Origin: Tricholomella constricta
Lineage: Eukaryota > Basidiomycota > Agaricomycetes > Agaricales > Lyophyllaceae
Direction: 5' to 3'
Length of the DNA: 64,000 nt
Assembly: GCA_013368375.1 (NCBI GenBank)
Contig: JAACJP010000003.1
Location: forward strand, 1,612,001-1,676,000
Positions 48,091 through 58,690 of the stretch are shown in pieces (position 1 is the first letter of the stretch; the number at the start of each line of letters is the position of its first letter). The notes under the pieces were generated by a model. That model ran no database searches, was not told the DNA's origin, and was given only the letters and a program-made list of their open reading frames with translations. Made by a program: the position numbers and the translations under genes.

Positions 48091-50447
48091 TCAGTGAATG
48101 TTTGCAGCCTCAAGCTCGTCAAGAATGGTTTCTGGAAGGATACGGTGGCCACGGTACTTCCTTGCAGCCCATGCGGCCTGCTTCCCATTAAGTCCCTGTG
48201 CATACGCATCCTCAAATCGGCGTGATCGAGTAGCAAATCTGAGATCAAGTCAGAGAGATCAGCAGATCATATTGCGAGAACACTCACTTGCGCATAGATT
48301 CAAGTGGAACAGATCCCAGGGCTTCCAATGAGTTCTTGATGGGTTGATCCTCACGCGAAGACTCTGGGAAGAACCGGTAGACCCTCTTTGCATATCCCCA
48401 GCATTGTTCTATGAAATTTAATTCACAGTGGAATTTCGGAAGAAAGATTACCTCGACTCCTCGCGCCTCGCAAGCCAATTGGAGTAAGGTCTTTTCATTG
48501 ACGAAGTCGGGTTGATTGAAAAGAGTTCGACGGCAGCAACAATTCAAAGCAGGAGGTGCGCAGTGGAATCCTTTGCACTCGGCGTTCTTCTTGGCCTCGG
48601 CATCAAGACCACGCTCCCGTAAAAGGTTCGCCATTCCCTTGAACATTCCTTCATGTTCATGGCCTGCGGGAAAATACAGAAGCTGAGTCTGCCCATTGAA
48701 TGTAGTGTCCCGCATGTTAATTTTAGTCTTCATGACCTTGCCAGTGGAGTCGTATTCCAGAGTCCCATCTGATTTACGACGCGCGATCTCGACCTGAAAG
48801 TTGTTGGAAGGGTTCTTGGGCATTTTATGCGCTGACAAAGCTCCATCAGCGCGCTTGAGATGGGAGGGTGCATTGTCGTAGATGAACACATGCTCGAAGT
48901 CCAGGTACTCGGCACAAATGTCCATCGCTGCGTTCGCCTGTTCGATGATGTCATCGCTAGTGAAATAACCATCACGATTCTTTCCTGGTTTCATGACGCG
49001 ACGGGCGTTGCGTTTCCCATCTTCGGACATCATCCAACCTAGATCAGCAGACACGAAGTCCGCAATCATCAAGGACAAGCCTTCACCCTTTTTGTATGGC
49101 CTGGCAGGAGCATCTTTATGATACCATGATTTTCGACGTCGATCATTGGCATAGAAGATAGTTTCGTCGTGAAACCACAGTATAACACGCTTCCCAGAAG
49201 AAGACAGTGGGTCGCTGGTAGGTAAGCCATCCAAATATGCGCGAGTCCTCTTCCTGAGTTCCTGAAGGCGTGGGATGTACCTCTGGTTGCGGAACCATGT
49301 AACATCTTCACGCTCGTGACCGTCAGCGTATTGCCCCTTTGCTGGCGGGGTGAATCGGAATCCGAGTGCCTTGAGGTAACGGCGCGCAGTACGCACTGAT
49401 ATCTTTCGCGTGATCCCATATTTCTCCATGGTATCTGGGCGTGCCAAGAATTCTGCCAATTTTGTTGCCGTGATTTTGTCACCGAGCTCCTGCAAATACA
49501 GGTTGACATCCAACAGCAGACATTCGTCAATGAGCATAGACTCATTCCAATCTCCATAAGGGTTCACAGGGAGAATAGAACGGTCTGCAATGTATGCACG
49601 GCAAAGTTTCCGAAGCTGCCGCGCGCAGTAAGTACCTCTTCCCAAAGTGACAGAAGCTGTCAATGATGATGTGATCCATTTGCCCCGAGTACCAGATCTC
49701 CCATTGACATAGAGATTCAAATGGATGCGCATTCCTTCCAGCCGGAACCTGAGGAAGGAATCAAGTTCTGGATGCTTATAGCCACCCCCCTTCCCCTTTG
49801 ACGGTCCTCGCAGCTTAATTTCCAGGTCATTCAAGGCCTGTGAAGCCAGTTCAACTGTGGGTGCCATGCGAAGCTCTCCATCCCTTATCCCCTCATGGCA
49901 GCGCACATTCGCGATTGAGATCACATCGGCGCGATCGAGATTGATTGATGTCGCGTCGTGATCGCGAGGCAGTCCAAAAGAATCCACAGAATCCACGGAC
50001 TCTGTGTCGTCGACGTCTTCAACGGTTGGCCTATGTGATTGGCGTGGAGTAGGGGGTGGTTGTAATGTATATTTATGGAGAAATGTAGCCGGAGCAGCAG
50101 TAGGAACCTCCTGGTGCAGTCCTGGAAAAAATAACTGATTGAAGGCAGAGCGCGCCGTGTTCACTGGTGTGGAAAAGATGTCCTCATGTTGATCTGTCAA
50201 ACTGGTATTGATGTCCATCGGGACACTTTCCTGGTTCTAAAATACCATATGCGACGTGTTTTTCAGCATGACATGTGAGTATATAGCTCAAAATGGAACA
50301 CACCGCGTGTGCATCATTCTCATCATCATCCTGTGTGATCTTTCGCTTTTTCCGTGGTGTAAAGTGCTCAAGCACCTTCTTGGAACGCTGAGCGAGGTTT
50401 CTGAGGCGGCTGCGGATGTATGCAGACCGGTTGCCCATGTTGTGCAA
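48091..50447 (-). CDS. DDE-superfamily transposase (Tc1/IS630-like catalytic blocks, Cys-cluster insert)
   Basis: My exon model is 50447..50304, 50230..48288 and 48238..48091, joined across 73-nt and 49-nt introns. Exon 1 gives MHNMGNRSAYIRSRLRNLAQ and a basic RKKRKITQDDDEND stretch; the join gives DAHAESVPMDINTSLTDQ. A winged-helix-like region (TMEKYGITRKISVRTARRYL) precedes the nuclease. Catalytic candidates are the Asp in LWFHDETIFYANDRRR, the Asp in VFIYDNAPSHLKRADG and the Glu in ELNFIEQCWGYAKRVYR. The spacing from the second Asp to the Glu is roughly 150 residues, far longer than the 34-39 of Tc1/mariner, because of an insert holding a cysteine cluster (CKGFHCAPPALNCCCRRTLF). The C-terminus is ILPETILDELEAANIH, with stop at 48091-48093. 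It is flanked by perfect inverted repeats and has no frameshift or nonsense change. Confidence 0.88.
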
Positions 50448-50640
50448 TGTGAGCAGATGTGTAATTCCGGAATTTCCACATTAGTCTACACTTTCTTAGT
50501 GAGGTTAGTGCCTTAGGACCTTTTAATTATCATATATAACAATCCTATGGGACGCAATAGTGTCTACATCAACGCGATCCTGAGTTATTGACGCGTTTTC
50601 CTTCACGTCGCCTAATTTAACACACTGTCACGGTCTCACG

Positions 50641-50677
50641 TGACGTTAGTTGGCGATGGATGGCCTCTACCTTAGCC
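50641..50677 (-). repeat. Right terminal inverted repeat of the transposon
   Basis: 37 bp, the exact reverse complement of the left end, ending GGCCTCTACCTTAGCC on the plus strand. Confidence 0.93.
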
Positions 50678-51099
50678 CTTTGCTTCGTTTGGGTGTTGTC
50701 TTACAGACCGTGTCTACAAGTCGTTGGATACCCGGATATATACAGCTACTGGCCAAGTTGCATTGTCATTGTCGGTTGGGAGAGTTTCGCAGGATTTCGC
50801 CCAATCTCCTGATTCTTTGCTAGGCTCGCGTTCCAATGGTTCTGCGAAAGCCGGCGTGACACAGGTTCTCACAAGGAAAGTCTAAAGCCGAACAACCAAC
50901 GGCCAGTGCGCCTGCTATGTCCCACGCTCTGACCCTAACACGACATATCAAGGAGTGGTTTGGGAGAACAATGTTATATGCCTGCCACAAGGTCACTTGG
51001 CCAGCGAAGTGGCAGGCATGCACATGGCCGGGGGAATGGTATAAGTATCTCAGCGACTTACTGAACTAACAACATCAACTCCAATCGGGCAGATCCACG
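50678..51099. other. Intergenic region right of the transposon
   Basis: About 420 bp, carrying the promoter of the next gene. No further repeat or gene is recognised. Confidence 0.5.
51040..51045 (+). promoter_or_regulatory. Probable TATA box
   Basis: TATAAG lies 60 bp before the ATG at 51100, at a usual distance for a fungal core promoter. Confidence 0.45.
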
Positions 51100-52000
51100 A
51101 TGTCTACCAGACTTTACCTCGACCCTTATTCAACAGCGCAGAACAGCGACGCGTATCATGCGCCACTCGATGATGAATTCGAGAACTGGTTTCATCTTGA
51201 CGAAGTCAACCGGTGAGTATCGACGCTCTCATACGACCTTCAAAACGTTCTAATCTTTCGACGCCAGGATCAGAGCAGGGAAGAGCCACATTGCCAGTGC
51301 CCACCCTACCTCGAACCACCTCAAGACCACGACCGGAGCTCAAGCCCAGGCTAAGAACCAAACAGACGCCTCAAATCCAGAGGAGATTCTCCCTTACGAA
51401 ACATACTTGGATCTATACACCCAAGTCTCCTCGAAAATTTGGCCACAATCGAACCCCAGATCTAGACAAGTCGTCCTGCCGCTCCGCATCCAGGCGCCTC
51501 AGCCCCTTGAAGCCATAGACATAAACAGGCTTACTCAGAGGTTCGTTCCTTTTATCCGACCTTCTTTTGATATCCGTGGTGCTCAGCAGGCCTGTTATCT
51601 GGTATCCAGAGCGCACAGGACATATGGATCATGTCCAAGCGAGCTGATTTGGCAGTTTCGGCAGCTTTTGAACGGCTGGTGAGCTGAACGGAAGAAAGAG
51701 ATTTTCAAGTTTGCGTTCATGATGTATGATCGCCTGGAAACTGGTATTAGACGGGTTTGTCGTCAGGACTCATTCCCATTGTATTCCAATGCCGTAGTTG
51801 GCAAGTACGGTGACAAAGACGAGGAGGTGGTTGCGCTGGGTTTCGAGAGGAGCGAAGTTTGGATAATGCTGAATAATGAAGTTCAAAAGAGCGTCGACGT
51901 CATTTTTAAGCCGCCGGAATCCCGGTCCAACCATCCGGCAAAGCGTCGGCACGCCGTCGTCGGGACTGTTATACATGCCTGCCCATCTCTCGTCAAGTAA
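51100..52000 (+). pseudogene. Orphan gene interrupted by one in-frame TGA
   Basis: Exon 1 (51100..51212) gives MSTRLYLDPYSTAQNSDAYH to HLDEVNR, and a 55-nt intron leads to exon 2 at 51268. The frame then runs through EEILPYETYLDLYTQVSSK and VVLPLRIQAPQPLEAIDINR to RQLLNGW and a TGA at 51680-51682. The very same frame stays open afterwards for another 105 codons (AERKKEIFKFAFMMYDRLET, then DKDEEVVALGFERSEVWIML) until TAA at 51998-52000. No GT..AG intron removes the TGA while keeping the frame. Either a nonsense mutation (CGA to TGA would be one transition) has made a 175-residue truncated protein, or the stop is read through. A TATA-like box precedes the gene. The family is not recognised. Confidence 0.6.
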
Positions 52001-52139
52001 TGCGTAACCTCTGTAGTCTAATCTGAATGCATTGCTACGGCTCGGTAACAGAATTATAATACAGATGTTTTTAGAAAGGTCCTGCATGAAATCGTATCGT
52101 AAAAGTCGACTTTTAAATGTGGGTGGGCACCGCTCATGA

Positions 52140-53970
52140 TCACAGCGCCGCCTTCTGCCACGCCGGGTCAACACCATCCGCAATGGCCAGATACGGCATC
52201 AAGTCGCTTGTCAAAAACTCGCTCGGCCACTGCTGCCTGACCTGGCGCTTGAGATACTCCGCCGCGACTTTCACGTGCTCTTCCTTGACTCCGGGTGCAA
52301 GCTTCTTGATGCCCGGCGCGAGCTCCTCCACGAGCCCATCGATGTACTCGAGGGTGACGGGCTTGCCGGAATCAAGGCGGGCGCCGTAGCGCACCCACTG
52401 CCAGAGCTGCACACGTGTGATCTCGGCCGTTGCGGCGTCCTCCATGAGGTAGTTGAGCGGGATGCAGCCGTTGCCGCCGACCCACGCCGCGGTGTACGCC
52501 AGCGAACACGAGATGTTCTCGCGCACACCCTCCTCTGTGATCTTTCCGGGCACGTTCGTGTTCAGGAGATCCGCGGCGGCGACCTTGACGTCCTGGCGCA
52601 GGACATGGTATTGGTTGGGGCCGAGCATGTTCTCGTCAAAGATCTGGCGGGCAATGCCGTTGATGAGAGGATGCGCGATCCAGGTGCCGTCGTGTCCTGC
52701 GGTGACTTCGCGGAGTTTGTCTGCCCGGACCTTGTTCATGGCGACCTCGTTGGCCTTGGGGTCGTCCTTGATAGGAATCTGTGCTGACATGCCACCCATA
52801 GCCGCCACCTTGCGCCTGGAGCAGAAATATCAGCGTGAATGCACCGGAGCACGGGAAATCAAGTGACTCACTTGTGGCAGGTCTGGATAAGAAGTCGAAC
52901 GTAGGCATCCATGAAGCCGACGGTCATGGTGACATCCTTCCTGTCAGGAAGAACCGCACTCCGGTCGGCTCTGCGCTTCTTAATAAAGCTGAAGATGTAG
53001 TCCCATCTATGAATAGATACTGGTCAGACATGGGTTGAATCTTTCCACGACAAACCAACGTACCGGCCACAGTTCAGACCTGAAGAGTGGTTTCGCAGCT
53101 CGAATAGAATTTCCTCCATCTGGAATCCAGCCGGAAGGGTCTCGATGAGAACGGTAGCACGGATTGTGTTGTGGGGCATGCCGATGTACGACTGGGCGAA
53201 CAGGAAGATGTCGTTCCAAAGACGCGCCTCAAGGTAGTGCTCCATCTTGGGCAAGTAGAAATACGGTCCGCGGCCAGCCTTCACTAATTCTTTGGCATTG
53301 TGGTAGAAGTAGAGGGCAAAATCGAAGATGGAGGCGGAGAGCGGGGCGTTGTCGACGGTTACGCGGGGTTCGTCGAGATGCCATCCTCGGGGACTGTGTG
53401 GATGTCAGCAGGTGGCGGAAGAGAAGCGACGAATACGCACCGAACGAGGAGAACAGCGGGTTGGGCAGATAGCTTGTACTGCTTGCCTCCGGACTCGAAG
53501 TCAATCTTGCGTCTGACCGCGTCGCGCAAGTTAATCTGGCCGTTGACCATGTTTGCAAAGGTCGGGGCGCTGGAGTCTAGGCGGAAATTAGTGAGGCGTC
53601 CAGCCCGATTTAGTGGGTACTCACCTTCAAAGTCAGCCATGAACGTCTTGGCTCCGCTGTTCAAGGCGTTGATGACCATTTTGCGGTCGGTGGGACCGGT
53701 AATTTCGACACGTCGGTCCTCGAGGCCTGGCCCAGGGGGTGCGCAGTGCCACGAAGGGTCCGCGCGAATGTGAGCGGTCTCGGGGGGGAAGTCAAGAGGA
53801 ACGCCGGCGTCAAATCTGCGCTGAGCATCCTCCCGAGCGACGAGGAGCGATTGTCTAGTGGACTCGAAGGTGCGATGGAGAGCAGCGAGGAAGCCGAGGG
53901 CACCGTCGGTGAAGAGCTCGGCCTGGGCCTGCTGGGCAACTTTGGAGTGAACTTTTACGCCTTTGACCAT
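52140..53970 (-). CDS. MLS1: Malate synthase
   Basis: This enzyme joins glyoxylate and acetyl-CoA into malate in the glyoxylate cycle, needed for growth on acetate, fatty acids and other C2 sources. The start at 53968-53970 gives [20 protein letters not shown]. Family blocks are [20 protein letters not shown] with [71 protein letters not shown] (catalytic Arg and Glu), [18 protein letters not shown] (Asp completed across an intron), [17 protein letters not shown] and [13 protein letters not shown] [18 protein letters not shown] (general-base Asp). The C-terminus is DPAWQKAAL, not a classic SKL-type peroxisomal tag. The stop TGA is at 52140-52142. Five or so short introns are present. Confidence 0.94.
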
Positions 53971-54401
53971 GGTGGTTGTAGTTGAAGTTCAAGTTCGGGA
54001 AACTGAATCATGGAGTCGCACCTATATACGGGTTCCAATTTGGGTCGGCTCTCCGCATCCGCATCCGAGTTCCGAAGGCGGATCGACGTCACAGCCGAGA
54101 TTCAATCACATGCTCGTTACTGTTTTAGTCAACGATCGCGAGCAGCGACGACACACCCCCAATTCATGTTCCGGGTCCAATTCCCACCTGATAAATAGCC
54201 TGCATCCACTGCGACTCCATTACTATACTTAGGGGGGCTCTCTTTGACATCGTTCCTGAAGCAATTTCGGAGAGGCGTCTGGCATTCGGCAGAGCCATGT
54301 ACCGACGGTTTCCCGTCCACGGTGGAGCATCCGTTCCGTGCGGCTATTCTCATCACCACACAACCTATATTGTCGCAATACATACAGGACCAATATACAA
54401 C
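53971..54401. other. Intergenic region upstream of malate synthase
   Basis: About 430 bp. It contains the malate synthase promoter and the GET1 3' flank. CGG/CCG-type motifs, of the kind bound by zinc-cluster regulators, occur (for example TTCCGAAGGCGGATCG near 54070), but I cannot assign a site with confidence. Confidence 0.45.
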
Positions 54402-55244
54402 TTAGGAGTCCTTCTTCTCCGAAGATGCATCCACCTTTGCCTCGGGCTCCGTCGTCGAGTGTGAGGACGCTGTGTCACGGCATTAGAACAGAGGTCAAGA
54501 GGATGTAAACATATACACTGACCTGCTAGGTCTTTCACGACGCGCTCGCCAATTTTGATTACTCTTTTACATGCCATCTGCCACACACCAACGCTCACGG
54601 AGCCTGAAAGCGCGTGCACACGTCAGCATGGTCTGCAGCACAGAGACTTCGTTCACTGACCTGCAGGCGCAAATGGGAACGACAGCCACCATCCCAAGGG
54701 TCCAAACCAACCCGGTGGAAGGTAAAACACGGCCGCCCTTCTGTACCACCACCCCACAAAGAACTGCACACCAGTCGTTAGCAGCCAAATGGCAGAATTG
54801 AATTTCATCGAGAATGCAGCCTTGGTCGACGCAACCTCGCTATCTAGAAGGCGAAAAGGCAAGCTTTAAGTGGTTGTTCGTGTGCACATTGCCATGGAAC
54901 ACGCACTGAGTTTCTCGAGATCCGCGAGCCCTTTGTCCACGCTCCGCCTCAGCTTCGCCCACTTCGCAAACTGGTCCTGTGCGCTCGTCTTTAACAGCTC
55001 CGCCTTTGTAGTCAACACCTCCTTTTTCAAACTCCTTATGCGTGCATCGGTGGAGGAGTGGAACACTTTTAGATAGAGCGCATACACCTGAAATGGCAAA
55101 GGCCGTGCATCAGCTCACGGAAATAGATACGATGCAGCTATGTGATCAGAATAGACGTACGAGCTCCAGAAGCACAGCCTGCCCGATCCACGAAATAAGC
55201 TGCGTCACGAAGACGAGCCCGAAAATGGTCAATATGAGAGACAT
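54402..55244 (-). CDS. GET1: GET1 (WRB-like) tail-anchored protein insertion receptor
   Basis: An ER membrane protein that with GET2 receives tail-anchored proteins from the GET3 ATPase. The start at 55242-55244 gives [20 protein letters not shown], the first membrane segment, and continues [21 protein letters not shown] cytosolic coiled coil follows ([20 protein letters not shown], then [20 protein letters not shown]), with the conserved FAKWAKLRR signature of the family. Two more membrane segments come next ([20 protein letters not shown] and [20 protein letters not shown], preceded by [15 protein letters not shown]), then [20 protein letters not shown]. The tail is acidic and ends EKKDS, with stop TAA at 54402-54404. 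Three to five short introns split it. The length is near that of other fungal GET1 proteins. Confidence 0.9.
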
Positions 55245-55589
55245 TATCTGGGATGTCCGATTAACCGAATATTAGCCGAGCCAATTGTGGGGGGTTGCTG
55301 CTGCAGAAGTCCGGGCTTCTGAGGCGCACTTCAGTGTAATCACTGAAGGAAGAGGGAGGGCCCAGGGAGTGATGACGAGACAAGGTACTGTTCACGGAAT
55401 ACACGCGAAGGCGAGGCTTTCTTCGTGGCAAGGTGCTGTCAGGGTCACGTGATTACACTTGCCGACGGACCGGCCTCGAGTGCTATGTACTTCCGTTCTG
55501 AGAGCAGTAAACTGGCTATCGAGTATATAAGTCTTTCGGTAGTCTGACAGTGAATGCAGCTGTGGCTTGTGATCTAGTATCTAGCAGTT

Positions 55590-55744
55590 ATGCCTTGTAC
55601 GAAAGGGTAAGCGACGATGTTCTTCGTCTGCCCATACACACGCGGCTTCTTTTAGCAAGGCCTTCACTGGCATTATTCTGATCCAGGTTCGGCCAAGAAG
55701 AATCATAATATGCGCAACATACTTGTATCTTCAGCTGAGTTGAG
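55590..55744 (+). CDS. Candidate very small spliced gene
   Basis: A TATATAAG box (55524-55531) lies 66 bp before an ATG at 55590. A 17-nt exon (MPCTKG) ends at a consensus GTAAGC donor, and a 50-nt intron (55607..55656, ending CTTTTAG) leads to a short exon reading KAFTGIILIQVRPRRIII and a stop at 55742-55744. A second possible intron starting at the GTT after ATCCAG would change the C-terminus. There is no recognised domain, and the region between GET1 and eL39 is otherwise empty. It may be a small peptide gene or chance; the promoter and the good splice pair are the only support. Confidence 0.22.
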
Positions 55745-56054
55745 CCTCTAAATAAACAACATATTCGCAGCTGTCCAGGAACAGTCTACTGATTGTCACA
55801 AGAGAGGGTGGGTGATAAAGCCTTTCCGCGACAAGAGCGAAAGGGCTGATCGAAAGCCAGACTCACGAAACACCACAAGGAAACGCCCTTCTTTGCGAGT
55901 GGCGACAGTGAAATATCCGGATCCAGTGCTGGTGAACCATATTCATGTGCGTGTCATAGATATCTGGATGAAAACATGGATGGATGCCAGCTGATGCGAC
56001 GACCCCTTCTAAACCTTCCCCACACCCGCGTCTCCTCCGCCACTCGTGCGTTGT

Positions 56055-56393
56055 TTAGATGTTCAACTTGGTCCTTCTCCAGTGACGGCGTTTGGCGTTG
56101 TACTATAATTGCACGCGTACTGTCAGTCATCACATCTCTTACATCGCAAATCAGAACCACCAACCTGGATTTTTGTGTCCGTCTTGAGGCGGAACCACTG
56201 GGGGATCGGCCTGAATGGGTTCCATTGTAAGCACTCCCGTATGGCCTGTGATCTGAGTTCCGATTACGCACCTGTTTTGCCGTCCTGCCTTGGCCAGAAT
56301 TCTTTTGGTGCGGAAGGTCTTTTGGGAAGGCTAATCACGATATATAACATTCAGTACTGCCGTACACATCGCGGGGAGCGTTGGAGCGTACCA
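56055..56393 (-). CDS. RPL39: Ribosomal protein eL39
   Basis: One of the smallest proteins of the large ribosomal subunit, it lines the exit tunnel. The model has four exons: the ATG alone (56391..56393), 56272..56330, 56165..56210 and 56055..56102. Together they encode 51 residues, beginning MPSQKTFRTKRILAKAGRQN and continuing RPIPQWFRLKTDTKIQ, then YNAKRRHWRRTKLNI. The exon sum is exactly 156 nt with the stop. An initiator-only first exon is common in fungal ribosomal protein genes and keeps regulatory sequence in intron 1. It diverges from the FKBP gene over 249 bp. Because the exons are so small, no long ORF marks this gene and it is easily missed. Confidence 0.93.
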
Positions 56394-56642
56394 TCGTCGT
56401 CGGCGTGCGGTGTGGTGGTGTCGTGCGAATAGGAAAAATAAGGTTATGCGGGTGGCGCCAACTGTATAGTTTGTTGTTACTTGCTTTCCCATCTCGGGTG
56501 CCGCCGAAAGATCAAAAGCACCGAAAGGAGTCTGGCCGTGGGAATGACACGTCGAGAGACGCGTGGGTGGCTATATTAGGTGTCAATTTCAATTTCGCCG
56601 CGCCATACCACCGCACTTCTGCACCCCACGACACGATTGACC
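56394..56642. promoter_or_regulatory. Shared divergent promoter, eL39 / FKBP
   Basis: Only 249 bp separate the two start codons. Regulatory elements for both genes must lie in this spacer or within the first introns. No TATA box is obvious. Confidence 0.5.
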
Positions 56643-57298
56643 ATGCAACTCTTGAACTGGCTCCCGTCGCTCCTTCTTGCTGCCGTGGTCTTCGCCGCTG
56701 AGGCTCCCACTGTGCTTCAAATCGATACGACATTCAAGCCAGATGACTGCACGGTCACGGCCGGCAAGGGAGACCAGATCCAGGTTCACTATGTGAGTTC
56801 GAAAGCTCAGGCTAAATACCCGCGGGTTAAACATTCACTTCACACAGACGGGCACACTCTTTGACGGCGGAAAGAAGTTCGACTCCAGGTGCGTCCCACT
56901 GCTGCTACTCACCCTTCCAGATTGCTTACCTGGCATGCTATAGTCGCGACCGCAACTCGCCTCTCCCCCTTACACGTATGCACCCGGAATAACGCCGACC
57001 TTTTTCCCCCACTAACACATTACCCTGTCTTTCAAGTCGGCATTGGTCAAGTCATTCGTGGTTGGGACGAAGGTCTTGTCGGCATGTGTGTCGGCGAGAT
57101 GCGTACTCTCACTATCCCCCCCAACATGGCATACGGTTCGTCGTCGTTGTGACTCTACTTAACCTGACTTTGTTCCTCACAATGCTTTCACTAGGCTCGA
57201 GAGGCGCTGGCGGCGTCATCCCTCCCAACGCTGCCCTCGTCTTTGACGTCGAACTTATGGCACTGGAGAAGAGCAAGAACGACCGCGAAGAGCTTTAG
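56643..57298 (+). CDS. FKBP-type peptidyl-prolyl isomerase of the secretory pathway
   Basis: A proline isomerase of the FK506-binding family, similar to yeast Fpr2 and animal FKBP2. The start at 56643 gives a signal peptide ([20 protein letters not shown]). Spliced exons then read [77 protein letters not shown] and [20 protein letters not shown]. The pocket residues of active FKBPs (the Tyr of VHYTG, the Trp of RGWDEG, the Tyr of MAYG) are present. The C-terminus [11 protein letters not shown] resembles an ER-retention HDEL-like signal and probably acts as one. The stop is at 57296-57298. Introns are short. Confidence 0.92.
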
Positions 57299-57566
57299 GG
57301 AAACTCTCACCGCTGCGGATAATTTATATCTACTATCCCATGTATGATACTCCACAGCTCTGGAGAAAATGACACTGCTATGATTCCACGTCAGTCGAAT
57401 GTGGTTCCCCAATATTTCGAGCTTCGTATCTCGTTTCTGTTAATGCGTGTTCACGAAAGACTAAGGGACGTTTACTGCGGGTTTAAGCAGGAATCGTGTC
57501 GAAACAGTCTATCAGCCAAGATATACTTTTCAGGGTCACCCCTCAACATAAACTTGAGCCTAGGCT
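57299..57566. other. 3' flank of the FKBP gene
   Basis: No feature beyond the 3' flank is supported. It runs into an unresolved ORF-rich area. Confidence 0.4.
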
Positions 57567-58236
57567 TTGACGGCAATCCGCAAAACATTCGCCATCGTTT
57601 GCACACTTTTCGCACATCCCTTCATCGCACCTGGGACACCTTTGATGGTGAGCACAGTGAGCATAGTACTCTTTCTCACACGCAGTGCACGCGGCCAATC
57701 TCTACGCCGTCTGCGGCGCATTCCCGTAAAATACTGGACCACTATGCTGCGCCGGGCACGCCCAATGGACCTTCATCTCTGGCTCCTCCTCGTCATTCGA
57801 TTCATCGTATCCACAGACCTTCTCGGTCGCGTTTCGAAAAGCCACTCGCAGTATTCCTGGATCCAAAGAACAAGGACGGGGACGGTTCTTACACCCTTCA
57901 GATTTCCCGCATCCGCTGCTTTGCATTGCTCCGCACCACCACACGCACTGTATTCTTATTCTCGCATTTGGGACAAAGATATATGACAGTCTTTCGTTTG
58001 TGGTGGCAAATGCCTTCAGATCTACCGGCAGCTGCGTTGACACTTGGCACCGCCGCCCGGCGTGCATTCATCGTAGAGAGGCCGTTCTCCTTCTACAGGG
58101 ACCAACATGGCGTGTCTTTGCACGACGAGAAACGTTCGTCGCCGCAATCCTGGCATGGCGAGGATTTTTTTCCGTGGTGATACTTGGTCTCGGCCCCTTG
58201 TGTTTCCTTCTGGAATGGGAAGAAGCCTTCCCCTGA
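57567..58236 (+). CDS. Unresolved candidate membrane-protein gene
   Basis: An ATG at 57567 opens a frame with hydrophobic segments (RKTFAIVCTLFAHPFIAPGT, PLMVSTVSIVLFL, DLHLWLLLVIRFIVSTDLL). After about 57830 a second frame reads CILILAFGTKIYDSLSFVV, WRVFARRETFVAAILAWRG and FFSVVILGLGPLCFLLEWEE, with a stop at 58236. An intron must join the two, but I cannot choose its ends. A single long minus-strand ORF (58022..58690) overlaps the second half and contains a CPSCDRLIRCPQLL motif, so the coding strand is uncertain. No family is recognised. The area could be a young or decaying gene. Confidence 0.25.
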
Positions 58237-58690
58237 GAGGAACACTGAGCGTCCAATTCAGCAATTGCGGACATCTTATTAGGCGGTCACAGGACGGGCA
58301 TTTTACGAGTTTGGTGTGCTCCTCGTCGCCTCTGAAGTTCTCGCAGAAGATATAACCAGAATTACGCATGTAAGAGCTGGAGCATCCCTTCCTATTTACG
58401 GACAACATGAAAGTAGGATTTATTACATCCAGTGCATTTGGAGAGCGGACGCAACGCGCGTCGCCAGTGGTCCTGAATTTGGTCATGTGGCGGCATAGAA
58501 AAAGCAAAATGAGGTGATGGAACCCCTTCTTCTCTTTGTATTTGCGGCGAAACAGTTCGATGTCGAAAGCGCGAAGCCTGAAGACAAATTGCTGTAAAAT
58601 ACGCTGCAGGAATTCGGTGGCGCATGACGTATTTCGAATGCTCCTGACGGAATCTCCATTTTTGCTTTGCTCGACGGTTTCCGTCTGCAT
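58022..58690 (-). CDS. Alternative long ORF, 222 codons, unknown
   Basis: This is the longest uninterrupted frame between the FKBP gene and the tRNA-Pro cluster. It begins MQTETVEQSKNGDSVRSIRN and contains KCPSCDRLIRCPQLLNW, with three cysteines that could hint at a metal site, and a basic C-terminal half. It overlaps the candidate on the opposite strand, and at most one of the two is likely to be real. Confidence 0.2.
   Translation of the reverse strand: MQTETVEQSKNGDSVRSIRNTSCATEFLQRILQQFVFRLRAFDIELFRRKYKEKKGFHHLILLFLCRHMTKFRTTGDARCVRSPNALDVINPTFMLSVNRKGCSSSYMRNSGYIFCENFRGDEEHTKLVKCPSCDRLIRCPQLLNWTLSVPLRGRLLPIPEGNTRGRDQVSPRKKILAMPGLRRRTFLVVQRHAMLVPVEGERPLYDECTPGGGAKCQRSCR

Larger units (their letters stand above)
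47861..50677. mobile_element. Complete DDE DNA transposon, 2.8 kb, with 37-bp perfect terminal inverted repeats
   Basis: The ends are exact inverted copies over 37 bp (47861..47897 and 50641..50677), starting GGCTAAGGTAGAGGCC at both outer edges. After one mismatch a further four bases match. The interior carries one transposase gene that appears intact. I could not find a target-site duplication: the left flank is GTTAT and the right flank CTTTG. The intact ORF and identical ends suggest recent activity. Confidence 0.9.

Noticed and set aside
49069..49557. Separate 162-codon minus-strand ORF within the transposon
   Set aside because: It is an out-of-frame shadow of the transposase.
52275..52866. 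Plus-strand ORFs of 137-170 codons
   Set aside because: They lie entirely antisense to well-conserved malate synthase exons.
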